A DNA stretch of 64,000 bases. It comes from Desulfoluna spongiiphila. GTDB lineage: Bacteria; Desulfobacterota; Desulfobacteria; Desulfobacterales; Desulfolunaceae. The stretch spans positions 428,170-492,169 of the forward strand of contig NZ_FMUX01000001.1 of the NCBI RefSeq assembly GCF_900101345.1, in the 5' to 3' direction. Made by a program: the position numbers and the translations under genes. A model generated the notes under the pieces. That model made no database searches. It was not told where the DNA came from and worked only from the letters and a program-made list of their open reading frames with translations. Positions within the stretch are counted from its first letter, which is position 1, and every line of letters begins with the position of its first letter. Of this stretch, positions 26,348 to 35,203 are shown piece by piece.

Positions 26348-26379
26348 CATTCTGTGGAGAATGTGTGAAGAAATGTAAC
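26348..26379. promoter_or_regulatory. Putative response-regulator operator (copy 2)
   Basis: It begins CATTCTGTGGAGAATGTGTG and runs to 26379. It is the near-identical partner of 16509-16541, located 90-121 bases upstream of the start codon of the efflux cluster's first gene. Confidence 0.55.
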
Positions 26380-26512
26380 GAAGGGCCTGGAACGCAGCAA
26401 AAGCATGTGTTGTTGCGCTACTTCCGCATGCTGTTGCCTCCGGCGGCCCTGCATGAAGACAACATCCTGAAAATTCAATAAACAGGCTTTGTTTGTTCAC
26501 CATGAGCGAAGC

Positions 26513-26604
26513 CCACCCGCGAATGTGATCAGCCCGAGGAACGAGGGCTGGGAGCATTCGCAACCTGGGGTCCAGGGGATTTATTCCCTGGCCGCCGGAG
26601 GCTT
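26513..26604 (-). repeat. REP-like repeat, family A variant (copy 7)
   Basis: An inverted variant copy related to copy 4: CGCGAATGTGATCAGCCCGA at one end and GCCGCCGGAGGC at the other. The rest of 26259-26755 holds no gene. Confidence 0.6.
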
Positions 26605-26755
26605 GCTTTTTTCTCTCACGTTCACCATGGAAGGCATCGCTTTTGTTTTTTGCCTCCGGCGGCCCGGCCGGTGTAGAATGCAGGAAACCGCTCTCCGACC
26701 TTTTGTTTGAAAGCCCCCACGACCAGACCGCCTCACAAAGCCCAAAGGAGGTTCC

Positions 26756-27766
26756 GTGAACCCAGCACGCAAACGCGTCATTGTCGACTCAGACATGGGA
26801 TGGGACGACATCCTCTCCATCCTTGCCCTGATGAAGCACCCTTCGGTGGATCTCCTCGGAATCTGCGTCACCGGGTGCGGAGAGACCGACCTCCGGTGGG
26901 GCACGACCATCGCCCGGACCCTTGTGGAGCTGGGAAGGCAGACCCAAACGAGGCTCTGCGCGGGAACGAGTACGCCCACGGGATACGGCCACACCTTTCC
27001 CCAACCCTTTAAAGACGACATGAACAGCGTCATGGGGCTTTTGGGCCCCCTTACCCCCGCCATTATCCCGGATACAGACACGCGACACGCCTGGCAGTTC
27101 CTGGCCGACACCCTGGAGAATGCCGAGGATAAAATCACCCTTCTCTGCCTCGGCGGGTTCACCACCCCCGCCAGAATGCTGGACGCCTTCCCGTCCGCCC
27201 GGCTTGACAGGATTGAAGAGATGGTCGCCATGGCCGGGGCCGTCCATGTGGACGGCAACGTGGCCCTGCTCAACAACGCCAGAAAGGAGTGGGACCAGGG
27301 CCCGGCCTACGCCACCAACCACGGGGCGGAGTGGAACGTCTTTGTGGACTCCCTGGCGGCCAGGCGCATCGTGGGTTCCACCATCCCCTTGACCCTGGTA
27401 CCCCTGGACGCCTGCAACCACGTGCTCCTGGGCCCGGACATGGCGGAGGCCATCACCGCCGTGGATCCCCTGGCCACCCTGGCAAAGCGCATCCTCCTCA
27501 GAAAAACGGGCAGCCACAACGAGGGCATCCCCGTGCCCGTCTTCGACCCCCTGGCCACCCTGGTCATGACCGGGGACATGGCAGGCTGCCAGTCCCACAA
27601 AGCCTATCTGGACGTCGACTTGACGGAGAACGACACCGACAACCGGTGCGGTACAACCCGCGTCACAGACACCGGTTCACGAAAGGTCACCATCATCCAG
27701 GGGGTCTCCCGGCAGGTGTTCAAGGCCCGGTTTTCTGCCATCCTCAACCGGACCATGGCCCCCTAA
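26756..27766 (+). CDS. Nucleoside hydrolase family protein (IunH/RihA type)
   Basis: 336 aa from a GTG start with AAAGGAGG upstream. The Ca2+-binding N-terminal signature DSDMGWDD (11-18) matches the family's DxDxGxDD, and an aspartate in VPVFDPLATL (about 260-270) fits the C-terminal metal and substrate site. It hydrolyses N-ribosyl bonds of nucleosides in salvage. The middle motif VAMAGAVHVDGNV is the family's MGG(A) loop. It is a single gene followed by a terminator. Confidence 0.9.
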   Translation: MNPARKRVIVDSDMGWDDILSILALMKHPSVDLLGICVTGCGETDLRWGTTIARTLVELGRQTQTRLCAGTSTPTGYGHTFPQPFKDDMNSVMGLLGPLTPAIIPDTDTRHAWQFLADTLENAEDKITLLCLGGFTTPARMLDAFPSARLDRIEEMVAMAGAVHVDGNVALLNNARKEWDQGPAYATNHGAEWNVFVDSLAARRIVGSTIPLTLVPLDACNHVLLGPDMAEAITAVDPLATLAKRILLRKTGSHNEGIPVPVFDPLATLVMTGDMAGCQSHKAYLDVDLTENDTDNRCGTTRVTDTGSRKVTIIQGVSRQVFKARFSAILNRTMAP

Positions 27767-27771
27767 AAAAA

Positions 27772-27804
27772 ATGAACATATGGGAGTTTTGTTCATATGT
27801 TCAT
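27772..27804 (+). terminator. Hairpin terminator after the nucleoside hydrolase gene
   Basis: ATGAACATATG pairs exactly with CATATGTTCAT around an 11-base T-rich loop, immediately after an A7 tract. It lies six bases past the stop codon. The flanking T-run is weak on the + strand. Confidence 0.6.
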
Positions 27805-27977
27805 TGCGATTCCCCACGCCTTTCTTTATACTTCAGGGTATCCCATCACACACAACGCGAACGAAGGGCTCACGCATGCCCCACCTGGATGTGCTCTCGC
27901 TGCCCGAGCCCCCTCTCTGGCCTCTGTCTGTCCAAAAGCCTTGCCACCCATAACCGTCCAGCCCAGGGGGACACGTC

Positions 27978-29444
27978 ATGAAAAAACTCAGTTTCGTGTT
28001 AACGGCATTTTTTCTTTTCAGCCTGATCCCGGCCACCGCCCTTATGGCAGAGAGTTTCGAAGACAGGGTCTGTTTCCGAGGCAACCAGGCCTCGTTCAAC
28101 ACCCGGTACGACGTCAAGATCAAAGATGGCGACATCTGGATCAAGGAACGAACCGGTGTAAACACACCGGAGCCGCGGGTCAAGCTGGACCTGCCCGACG
28201 GTCTGGCTGGCGAGGTCACCGAGCTTGCCATGGACGATGAGCACATCATCGCCTTAAACGGCGAGCGTCAGATCTATACCATGTGGAAGGGACTGGACGA
28301 TGTGTCGGACTTCACCTGGCAGAAGGAGTGGGGTATTCCCTTTTGGATGGGCCCCGGGATGAAGCTTACCGATGAGATCCTCACCTGGGATTTTTCCGTG
28401 GTCTCAAGGCGGGAAGACGGGTTCTGGACCGATCCGGCGGGCAACCTGTTCGAGGTGGGGCTGGCCAAGTGCTCCCATATCTGGATGCTGGGCCCCAACG
28501 GCCAGGACCTGATCTACAACGACCCCTGGCTTCCCACGGACTACAGCTACGGAATCTGCGGGCCGGAGCGTGGGGCCTTCCAGGCGGTCAACCTGAGCAC
28601 CAGCGGGTCGCACCTTTTTCTCATCAACAAGTACGGGGACATGTACACACGTTTCTACGACTTTGATATCGGGGGTGCCGACGCCTTTCTCCCCTCCTCC
28701 TACGAAGACCAGCGCGACAAGCTTATCCCCCTCATCCAGATCCCCACGGACTGGATCCGCCACCCGAAAATCTCCGGCACCATCACGGACCGCATCAGCA
28801 TCCACAAAATCGGGCGTAACTGCATCCATCGCACCCTGCGGGTGGAAGGCAGCAACGACGAGGGGGTAACCGGGTACTTTGAAAAGGACATCACCGAGGT
28901 AGACGACACCTCCCAATGGACCTTTCACCCCACGGGCATGCCCCTGTCCGGTACGATCCTGGACAACCGGGAGGGGGACACCACCCACCTCACCCTGGGG
29001 GATCGGGACGACCGGTACTACGCCAAAAACATGGATAACCTGGGATCCCTCACCCCGGGCCTTCCCTGGTATCACATCATCAACGCCGGGGACTGGGCGG
29101 CCGAGCTGACCAACTTCAGCTGCTACAACACCCCCGTGGACCTGGTGGTGCACCTGAGCCCCGAAGAGTCCATCACCCTGAAGCTGCACACCAAAGAGAC
29201 CATCCGTGTAAGCCCGAGGCCCCGGGGCTTAACCGACGAGGCCCGGTACATCCCGGGGGCCATCGAGGTGCCCAAAGCCCTTCTGGACGGGTTTTCGGAG
29301 CTCCCCGTCAAATCGCGAAAATTCATTGCCAGCTACCTGATGAAACGGGAGTTCACCCGCGTGGATATCCAGGCCACCCTGGATAAGGTCACCGTGACAG
29401 GCACGGCCGGAGGCCTTCTCATCGTGTGGACCTTCCGGCACTAA
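27978..29444 (+). CDS. Exported protein of unknown function
   Basis: 488 aa with a signal peptide (about 1-24, ending LMA). The mature protein is rich in Trp, Asp and Gly and in short strands (DGDIWIKERTG, HIWMLGPNGQDLIYNDPW, HLFLINKYGDMYTRFYDFD). This suggests a beta-propeller or beta-rich fold, but I recognise no family. The C-terminal part ends TGTAGGLLIVWTF. A CCCCGGC-GCCGGGG hairpin follows 20 bases after the stop. It appears monocistronic. Confidence 0.8.
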   Translation: MKKLSFVLTAFFLFSLIPATALMAESFEDRVCFRGNQASFNTRYDVKIKDGDIWIKERTGVNTPEPRVKLDLPDGLAGEVTELAMDDEHIIALNGERQIYTMWKGLDDVSDFTWQKEWGIPFWMGPGMKLTDEILTWDFSVVSRREDGFWTDPAGNLFEVGLAKCSHIWMLGPNGQDLIYNDPWLPTDYSYGICGPERGAFQAVNLSTSGSHLFLINKYGDMYTRFYDFDIGGADAFLPSSYEDQRDKLIPLIQIPTDWIRHPKISGTITDRISIHKIGRNCIHRTLRVEGSNDEGVTGYFEKDITEVDDTSQWTFHPTGMPLSGTILDNREGDTTHLTLGDRDDRYYAKNMDNLGSLTPGLPWYHIINAGDWAAELTNFSCYNTPVDLVVHLSPEESITLKLHTKETIRVSPRPRGLTDEARYIPGAIEVPKALLDGFSELPVKSRKFIASYLMKREFTRVDIQATLDKVTVTGTAGGLLIVWTFRH

Positions 29445-29676
29445 AACCATGACGGCAAAAGAGCCCCCGGCGGCCCTGCCGGGGGACACATTCTTGAAAC
29501 GTTTGACAAATACGTTTCAAAAAAACAACGGGGGTTCCTTCTGCCCTGAGCCCGGGGGAACACGTGACGCAGGACCCGCCACGGGATCCCGGAGGCCGTC
29601 TCCTCCCGAGTTTTTCGATTGACAGACGGCGTCAATACGCGTAATCAAAAAAGGAACTTTTATTCAAGGATACCAG

Positions 29677-29751
29677 ATGAACAACGCTTGCCACATATTG
29701 GCGGCGGCAGCGGCCATGGGGTCAACCCATTGTCGTTTCGCTGCCCTCTGA
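29677..29751 (+). CDS. Alanine-rich leader peptide of the aminotransferase gene
   Basis: 24 codons, peptide MNNACHILAAAAAMGSTHCR followed by FAAL. Five consecutive alanine codons (GCG GCG GCA GCG GCC, 29701-29715) precede the region that can form an antiterminator. The ribosome-binding site AAGGA lies six bases before the ATG. The peptide is followed by a strong terminator and then by an AlaC-type alanine aminotransferase gene, the classic layout of ribosome-mediated attenuation. It is too short to be found by length cut-offs. No homologue is claimed. Confidence 0.8.
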   Translation: MNNACHILAAAAAMGSTHCRFAAL

Positions 29752-29811
29752 ATAGACAGACCGCAGTAAGAACGCCATGGGTTGACGACGGCAACCCATG
29801 GCTTTTTTTTT
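29713..29811 (+). promoter_or_regulatory. Transcription attenuator (antiterminator/terminator) upstream of alaC
   Basis: Terminator: GCCATGGGTTG (29774-29784) pairs perfectly with CAACCCATGGC (29792-29802), followed by nine T. Antiterminator: GTCAACCCAT (29721-29730), inside the leader ORF just after the alanine codons, is an exact 10-base complement of ATGGGTTGAC (29777-29786) and would block the terminator. A small protector hairpin (ATGGG 29716-29720 with CCCAT 29726-29730) can form instead. Stalling at the alanine codons should free the antiterminator arm and allow readthrough. Confidence 0.78.
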
Positions 29812-29894
29812 GCCCCGGGTTGTCCCCGGGGCACCCGCCCCACCCGAACCGACCCGTAAAGCCTTCTTACTAAAAACCCAACCGGAGGCGACAC

Positions 29895-31094
29895 ATGACG
29901 GAAGATTCAATCATCAGATACTCGGAACGAATGGGCCACCTGCCCCCGTACCTGTTCGGCATGATCAACAAAATGAAGATGGATAAGCGCAGGAAGGGAC
30001 TCGATGTCATTGACCTGGGCATGGGCAACCCCGTGGACCCGGCACCGGACAAGGTGACCGAGATGCTCTGCAAAGTGGCCAAGGACCCCAAGAGCCACCG
30101 CTACCCCGTGGCCGGGGGCATCAAGCATCTGAAGCAGGAGCTGGCCCTGATGTACGACAGGGATTACGGGGTCTCTCTTGATCCCGGCTCCGAGGTGATC
30201 ACCACCATCGGCTCCAAGGAGGGGGTCTCCCACCTCTGCCTGGCCCTGTTAGGGCCCGGAGACACCATCATGGTGCCCACCCCGGCGTTTCCCGTCCACA
30301 TCTACGCCGCCATCATCGCAGGGGCCAACGTCATGCGGTTCCCCATGGCCTCGGACGAGGACATGCTCAGGCAGATCGCCGACCTCTGCGAATCCATGTA
30401 CCCCGTGCCCAAGATGCTGATGCTCAACTACCCCCACAACCCCACGGGCCAGGTCACCAGCGTCGACTTTTTCAAAGAGGTGGTGAAACTCGCCAAGAAA
30501 TACCGATTCATGGTGATCCAGGATTTCGCCTATTCGCGCATCACCTACGACGGCTACAAAGCACCCAGCTTCTTCGAGGTCCCCGGGGCAAAAGACGTGG
30601 GCGTAGAATTCGGATCCTTCTCCAAATCCTACAACATGGCCGGATGGCGCATGGGCTACTGCGTGGGCAACGCCGAGATGATCAAGGGGCTGGAAAAAAT
30701 CAAGGGATACTACGACTACGGCATCTTCACCGCCATCCAGGCAGCAGGCATCGTCGCCCTTCGCGACTGCGAGGCCAACATCACCGAACAGGTGGAGGTC
30801 TACCTCAAACGGCGGGACACCATGTGCGACGTCCTCCGGCGCATGGACTGGGAAGTGGACGCCCCCAAAGCCGGGATGTTCCTCTGGGTCAAGATCCCCG
30901 AACGCTACAAAAACAGCCAGGACTCCATGGCCTTTGCCATGGAACTCATGGAAAAAGCCCACGTGGCCGTGGCCCCCGGTGCGGGCTTCAGCAAAGAGGG
31001 CGAAGGCTACCTCCGCCTGGCCCTGGTGGAGAATGAAGAGCGCATCAGGCAGGCCCTGAGGCAGGTTCGGCAGGCGGATATAGAGCTCAGGTAA
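29895..31094 (+). CDS. alaC: AlaC-type class I alanine aminotransferase
   Basis: 399 aa. It matches E. coli AlaC along its length, as I remember that sequence: LPPYLFGMINKMKM, DVIDLGMGNP, TTIGSKEGVSHL, NYPHNPTGQV and VEFGSFSKSYNMAGWRMGY. The PLP lysine is Lys244, Asp210 (VIQDFAYS) binds the pyridine nitrogen, and NPTG is at 182-185. It makes alanine from pyruvate and glutamate. The alanine-rich leader and attenuator just upstream independently support alanine synthesis over the related LL-diaminopimelate or aspartate roles. It is a single gene with CCGGAGG about nine bases before the ATG. Confidence 0.9.
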   Translation: MTEDSIIRYSERMGHLPPYLFGMINKMKMDKRRKGLDVIDLGMGNPVDPAPDKVTEMLCKVAKDPKSHRYPVAGGIKHLKQELALMYDRDYGVSLDPGSEVITTIGSKEGVSHLCLALLGPGDTIMVPTPAFPVHIYAAIIAGANVMRFPMASDEDMLRQIADLCESMYPVPKMLMLNYPHNPTGQVTSVDFFKEVVKLAKKYRFMVIQDFAYSRITYDGYKAPSFFEVPGAKDVGVEFGSFSKSYNMAGWRMGYCVGNAEMIKGLEKIKGYYDYGIFTAIQAAGIVALRDCEANITEQVEVYLKRRDTMCDVLRRMDWEVDAPKAGMFLWVKIPERYKNSQDSMAFAMELMEKAHVAVAPGAGFSKEGEGYLRLALVENEERIRQALRQVRQADIELR

Positions 31095-31227
31095 ATGAGG
31101 TCATAGGGGGATAGGTCATAAAGGGGGGAGCGACGGATTCCGCCTTGTGGGGCTTTTGTGGCTCGCCGGGCCATGGTCATCGTTTGGGCCATCAGGATCT
31201 TATTGATGACACCGCCCCAAAAGTCCG

Positions 31228-31333
31228 ACGGCCCGCAGGGTGCACTCTGTGCACCATGTCCGGGTCACCCAAGGTCTATATTCTACCGAGGCGTTCGGGG
31301 CATGACGGGCTTTGATTTTGGTGCACGGAGTGC
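31228..31333. repeat. Long inverted repeat with GGGTGCACTC arms
   Basis: GGGTGCACTCTGTGCACC is mirrored 70 bases later by GGTGCACGGAGTGCACCC. Each arm is itself nearly palindromic. It sits in a 430-base gap with no gene. It resembles family B in design but not in sequence. Confidence 0.6.
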
Positions 31334-31395
31334 ACCCTACGAATTGGCTCTTTGCAGGTCGCGGCCAAATAATCATCCAATGGTTCGCCAGAATA

Positions 31396-31479
31396 CCGCC
31401 GGGATTTGCCCCGAGGAACGAAGGGCAAACCCCGGCGGTAACCTGCTTTCAAGGTGGCCCACCTTGCCGCCGGAGGCGA
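31396..31479 (-). repeat. REP-like repeat, family A (copy 8)
   Basis: An inverted copy (CCGAGGAACGAAGGGCAAAC, then AAGGTGGCCCACCTT and GCCGCCGGAGGC). It ends about 46 bases from the permease stop codon. Confidence 0.75.
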
Positions 31480-31524
31480 TGCTTTTTGTGCTTTTATTTT
31501 ATTTCTGCAGCCATCTGACCCGGC

Positions 31525-32409
31525 TCAGAATTTGGTGATCCGGCGGTCGATGAGAGCCACACCCCGGGAGAGGCTGAAGGTGAGGATAAAGTAGAGGAAG
31601 GTCACGGTGAGCCACACCTCGAAGGTGAGAAAGGTGGCGGACATGATCTCCATGCCCTGGAAGGTGAGCTCCTGAATGGAGATGACGCTCATGATGGCCG
31701 AGTCCTTGATGGTGGAGATAAACTGCCCGGCAAGGGGCGAAAGGATTTTCCGCAGGGCCTGGGGCAGGATGACGTAGCGAAACACCTGCAGCTCACCCAG
31801 ACCCGTGGCCCGGGCCGCTTCCCGCTGCCCCGACGGCACCGACACCAGCCCGCCCCGGACGATCTCGGTGACATAGGCCCCTTCATAGATGGCCAGGGTA
31901 ATGACGGCGGATAAAAAGGCGTTGATCTGGGATTCACCGGCAAAGAAAAAGGCCACCAGGGCTCGGGTGGCCTCCGATCTGGCCCGGAGCCAGGTGTCCA
32001 CGCCCAGAAAATCCAGAAACTGGCTGCTGATGAAAAAATAGAAGAGAAACACCAGCACCAGGGACGGGATGTTCCGAAGGGTCTCCACGTACACCCAGCC
32101 CAGGACCTTCTGCCCCGGGCTTCCCTGGGCCCGCATCGCCCCTGCCAATACCCCGATGACCGATGCCAGAAGGCTCGCCCAGAGGCTGAGCTTTACCGTG
32201 GTGAAAAAACCCGTCAGCAACAGATTCGGCACCCAGCCGCCCTCGTCGGTCCGCCTCAGGATGTACGAGGGCACCGCCCCCCACTCCCACTGATAGTCCA
32301 GCACCGCCCCCACCCGGTGGAAAAACCACACCAGAAAAGCCGCCACCAGCAAAAGGGCCGCGCCGTCCACCACGCCGAACCGATATCTCTTGTTTCCGGA
32401 ACCCATCAT
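31525..32409 (-). CDS. Polar amino acid ABC transporter permease (HisM/GlnP family)
   Basis: 294 aa, about six membrane segments. The EAA-type loop is REAARATGLGELQVFRYVILPQALRKILSPL (about 205-235), followed by STIKDSAIMSVISIQELTFQG. These are the hallmarks of permeases for glutamine, histidine, arginine or glutamate. It lies downstream of a binding protein and a second permease, separated from the former by about 430 bases of repeats. No ATPase gene is nearby. Confidence 0.92.
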   Translation of the reverse strand: MMGSGNKRYRFGVVDGAALLLVAAFLVWFFHRVGAVLDYQWEWGAVPSYILRRTDEGGWVPNLLLTGFFTTVKLSLWASLLASVIGVLAGAMRAQGSPGQKVLGWVYVETLRNIPSLVLVFLFYFFISSQFLDFLGVDTWLRARSEATRALVAFFFAGESQINAFLSAVITLAIYEGAYVTEIVRGGLVSVPSGQREAARATGLGELQVFRYVILPQALRKILSPLAGQFISTIKDSAIMSVISIQELTFQGMEIMSATFLTFEVWLTVTFLYFILTFSLSRGVALIDRRITKF

Positions 32410-32839
32410 AAAATCGTCACATCATAAGATTTAAAGCAAAGCCTCCGGCGGGTCGCTTTTAGAAAAAAGCTCCGCAAAAACGTTCCGGTGGCATCCCCTT
32501 TTTGGCGCTCAGACCCGTTGGGGCTTAACGCCAAAAAGGGGATGCTTATTCGTTTAATCCGGAAGCAGAAGGCAAACCAACGAACGTATATAAAACGAAA
32601 GCGCTTTCAATACCTGTTTATCTAACTTTTCAAAAGTTTGGCCCCCGGCAGGGCCGCCGGAGGCTGAATCAAACCGAGTCGTTAGGGCCCGCCCAAACAT
32701 AAATGGACAAGTCAACCGTGAATGCCGCTGATCATTGACCCGAGGAACGAGGGTTAAAGATCAGCGGCAATAAGCTTTCAAGGTGGCTCACCTTGCCGCC
32801 GGAGGCACCGTTTTTGTATGTTTTCTTGTTGCGCCGGAC
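32410..32839. other. Repeat-filled gap inside the ABC transporter locus
   Basis: It contains a GCCTCCGGCGGGTCGC fragment near 32440, a GGCATCCCCTTTTTGGCG / CGCCAAAAAGGGGATGC inverted repeat (about 32490-32545), a GCCCCCGGCAGGGCCGCCGGAGGC hairpin (32641-32664) and family A copy 9 (32729-32808, inverted). No gene is seen. Confidence 0.6.
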
Positions 32840-33637
32840 TTACTTCAATCGCTCTGCCCACTCCCGGGTCTCGAACCAGTAATGCTTGGTCTCGGCAAGG
32901 AACCCGTCGGACTGTTTGGCGCGGATCCAGTTGTTGAAAAAATTCAGGGCGTCGTGGTCACCCTTTCGAACGGCAAGGCCGATGGGCTCCCTGGTAAAGT
33001 CCTCTTTCAGGGGAACCGTCAGCTTGTTCGGGTATTTAAGTGCCTGGAACCGGGGAAGGGGGGCCGAAGCCACCACACCATGAACCCGCCCCAGGTGAAG
33101 TTCCTGCAGGGCCTGGCTCTCATTTTCGAACAGCTTGAAGGTGGCATCGGGCAGGTATTTTTTGGCGGCCATCTCAGCGGTGGTGCCGATGCGCACCGCA
33201 ATGGTCACCTCCTTTTTGTTGAAATCCGCAAGGGAGGTAAACCCGTCTGCTTTTTTCCGGTGGGCCACCAGGGACATGCCGGTAAAATCGTAGGGCTCGG
33301 AAAAATTGACCTTGAGGTTCCGAACCGGGGTGACGCCCATGCCGCCGATGATCACATCAAACTTGCCGGTAAGAAGGGCCGGGATGATGCCGGACCAGTT
33401 GGTGGGCACGAACTCCACCTTCACGCCCATGTCCTTTGCGAGTTGCCTGGCCACGTCGATCTCGAAACCGACAAGCTCACCGGTCTTGTCCCGCATGGCC
33501 CAGGGGACAAAGGTGGACATGCCCACCCGGATCACCCCCTTTTTCTGAATCGTCTCAATCACGCTCTCGCCCGCCCAAAGAGGCCCGCATCCAAGCAGCA
33601 CCAATACCGTCGTCACACAAACCAGCCATCGTCTCAT
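32840..33637 (-). CDS. Amino acid ABC transporter substrate-binding protein
   Basis: 265 aa from ATG 33637 (AAGGAG six bases upstream). Signal peptide 1-23 (LLGCGPLWAG); the Cys17 region could also be read as a lipobox. The mature protein has the SBP_bac_3 pattern: IQKKGVIRVGMSTFVPWAMRD, LVGFEIDVARQLAKDMGVKVEFV, LLTGKFDVIIGGMGVTPVR. It binds a polar amino acid in the periplasm for the two permeases on either side. Confidence 0.93.
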   Translation of the reverse strand: MRRWLVCVTTVLVLLGCGPLWAGESVIETIQKKGVIRVGMSTFVPWAMRDKTGELVGFEIDVARQLAKDMGVKVEFVPTNWSGIIPALLTGKFDVIIGGMGVTPVRNLKVNFSEPYDFTGMSLVAHRKKADGFTSLADFNKKEVTIAVRIGTTAEMAAKKYLPDATFKLFENESQALQELHLGRVHGVVASAPLPRFQALKYPNKLTVPLKEDFTREPIGLAVRKGDHDALNFFNNWIRAKQSDGFLAETKHYWFETREWAERLK

Positions 33638-33725
33638 CTTTGTCTCCTTCGGTGGGTTGATTATACGAAAAACCTCCGGCGACACACCGCCGGTGGATCT
33701 ATCCCTAACAATCCGAACAAACGCC

Positions 33726-33808
33726 CCCTTTCACCCTTTCACCCTTTCACCCTTTCACCCTTTCACCTTTCACCTTTTGCCTTTTGCCTTTTGCCTTTTG
33801 CCTTTTGC
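33726..33808. repeat. Compound tandem repeat: (CCCTTTCA)5 then (CCTTTTG)5
   Basis: An octamer array passes into a heptamer array, with about one irregular unit between. It lies between the binding-protein and permease genes. It resembles the other simple heptamer arrays in the window in unit length only. Confidence 0.85.
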
Positions 33809-33846
33809 CCTTCCCTATGACCTATTTACCTAATTTACCTATTTCA

Positions 33847-34632
33847 TTACCCCTGCCCCACCCCCACCCGCCGCTCCCACCTGGCAATGCAGGCGGAAAG
33901 GGAAGCCGTCAGGACCAAATAGCAAAAAGCCACGGTGAACCAGATTTCAAAGGTCAGAAAGGTTTCGGCCACGATGCTCTGGCCCTGCATGGTCAAGTCA
34001 AAAATGGATATGGTGCTCACCAGGGCCGAGTCCTTGATAAGAGAGACCCCCTGGCCTGCCAGCATGGGAAGGATCTGCCTCAGGGCCTGGGGAAGGATCA
34101 CCTCGCGAAAGGTCCCGAAGGGGCTCATCCCGAGGCTGAAGGCTGCTTCCCACTGGCCGTGGTCCACTGCCGTGATGCCGGACCTGATAATCTCCGAAGC
34201 ATAGGCCCCTTCGAAGAGCGAAAGAGCGATGACGGCCGAGGAGAAGGCGGACAGGTCCATGACCGGCGATATCACGAAATAGATCACAAAAAGCTGGATC
34301 AAGAGCGGGGTGTTCCGAATACTCTCCACATAGCACACCACCAGGGCGTTTAACACGGGGGAGGACGACAGGCGCATAAAGGCAGTGGAAAAGCCGATAC
34401 CAAGGGTCAGCAGGAGGCTGATCCCCGAAATCTTCAGGGTCACCAGCATGCCCTTCATGAGAAGCCCGGCAGCCAGGCCCTCCTCGGTCACCGTCACCAG
34501 GTAGGGCCAGACCCTGTACCACTGCCAGTTGTAGTTCAGATTATGGTACCCGAAGGCAAAAAGGGCCAGGAGGGCGGCGATAAAAAGTGCTGTTTTGCCG
34601 TAAATCCTGATCCAGCGTGTCCATGCTTGCAA
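33847..34632 (-). CDS. Polar amino acid ABC transporter permease (second subunit)
   Basis: 261 aa, starting at TTG 34632 with GGAG five bases upstream. It has about five membrane segments. The EAA loop is WEAAFSLGMSPFGTFREVILPQALRQILPML, followed by SLIKDSALVSTISIFDLTMQGQ. It is homologous to the permease at 31525-32409, and the two probably form a heterodimer. It is the first gene of the transporter locus. Confidence 0.9.
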   Translation of the reverse strand: MQAWTRWIRIYGKTALFIAALLALFAFGYHNLNYNWQWYRVWPYLVTVTEEGLAAGLLMKGMLVTLKISGISLLLTLGIGFSTAFMRLSSSPVLNALVVCYVESIRNTPLLIQLFVIYFVISPVMDLSAFSSAVIALSLFEGAYASEIIRSGITAVDHGQWEAAFSLGMSPFGTFREVILPQALRQILPMLAGQGVSLIKDSALVSTISIFDLTMQGQSIVAETFLTFEIWFTVAFCYLVLTASLSACIARWERRVGVGQG

Positions 34633-34817
34633 GGTATCTCCGTTTCCTGATTTTTTTACTTTATGGGGAATGGTTCACGGTTGTGTGCGCACTGCCCGAA
34701 AGGGTCGGGGGTCGTGGCGGGGGCCCGGGGAGTCGCGTTCGCCCCATGACCTGTAGTCCTCATGTTCCGTATGCAGCAACCGCCATGGGGCCCTGACAAG
34801 GGTCCGCAAGGGCCTTC

Positions 34818-35069
34818 TAACCCGGATATTTCATGAGAAAGCAACCAGCCAAAAGGAAAATGCCATTATTTCGGATGGCTGCAATAAAAATGTCAGCTAT
34901 TTCGAAAATGCAAAATGTAAATCGACGTTTGCTGTTTGATTTTCTCACCCTTCGGGCGAGCCGAGTGCACCCATCTTCTGCGTTATCAGAGCTTTGAGGT
35001 AAACCACTACATCTGCAGCTCTGATGCCTTGAATATGGGTGCACTCGACTCGTGAAATATCCGGGCTAA
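34818..35069. repeat. Family C element, long copy containing a hairpin module
   Basis: 252 bases with terminal repeats TAACCCGGATATTTCATGAG and CGTGAAATATCCGGGCTAA. The inner part (34904-35069) is the same sequence, inverted, as 36515-36681. It folds into a long hairpin: CGAGTGCACCCAT pairs with ATGGGTGCACTCG, with a second CAGAGCT / AGCTCTG stem inside. Confidence 0.7.
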
Positions 35070-35203
35070 GTGTCGTTGTGTGGGGCATTGTATAGAAAAT
35101 ACCCCCTAAAAACAACACCCTTGATTTGACATCTGCGCCAAGGAGGGATAGCTTCATTTTCCCGGTTCAACAGACCGGAAAAACCGTTTCATCAGGAGCC
35201 ACC

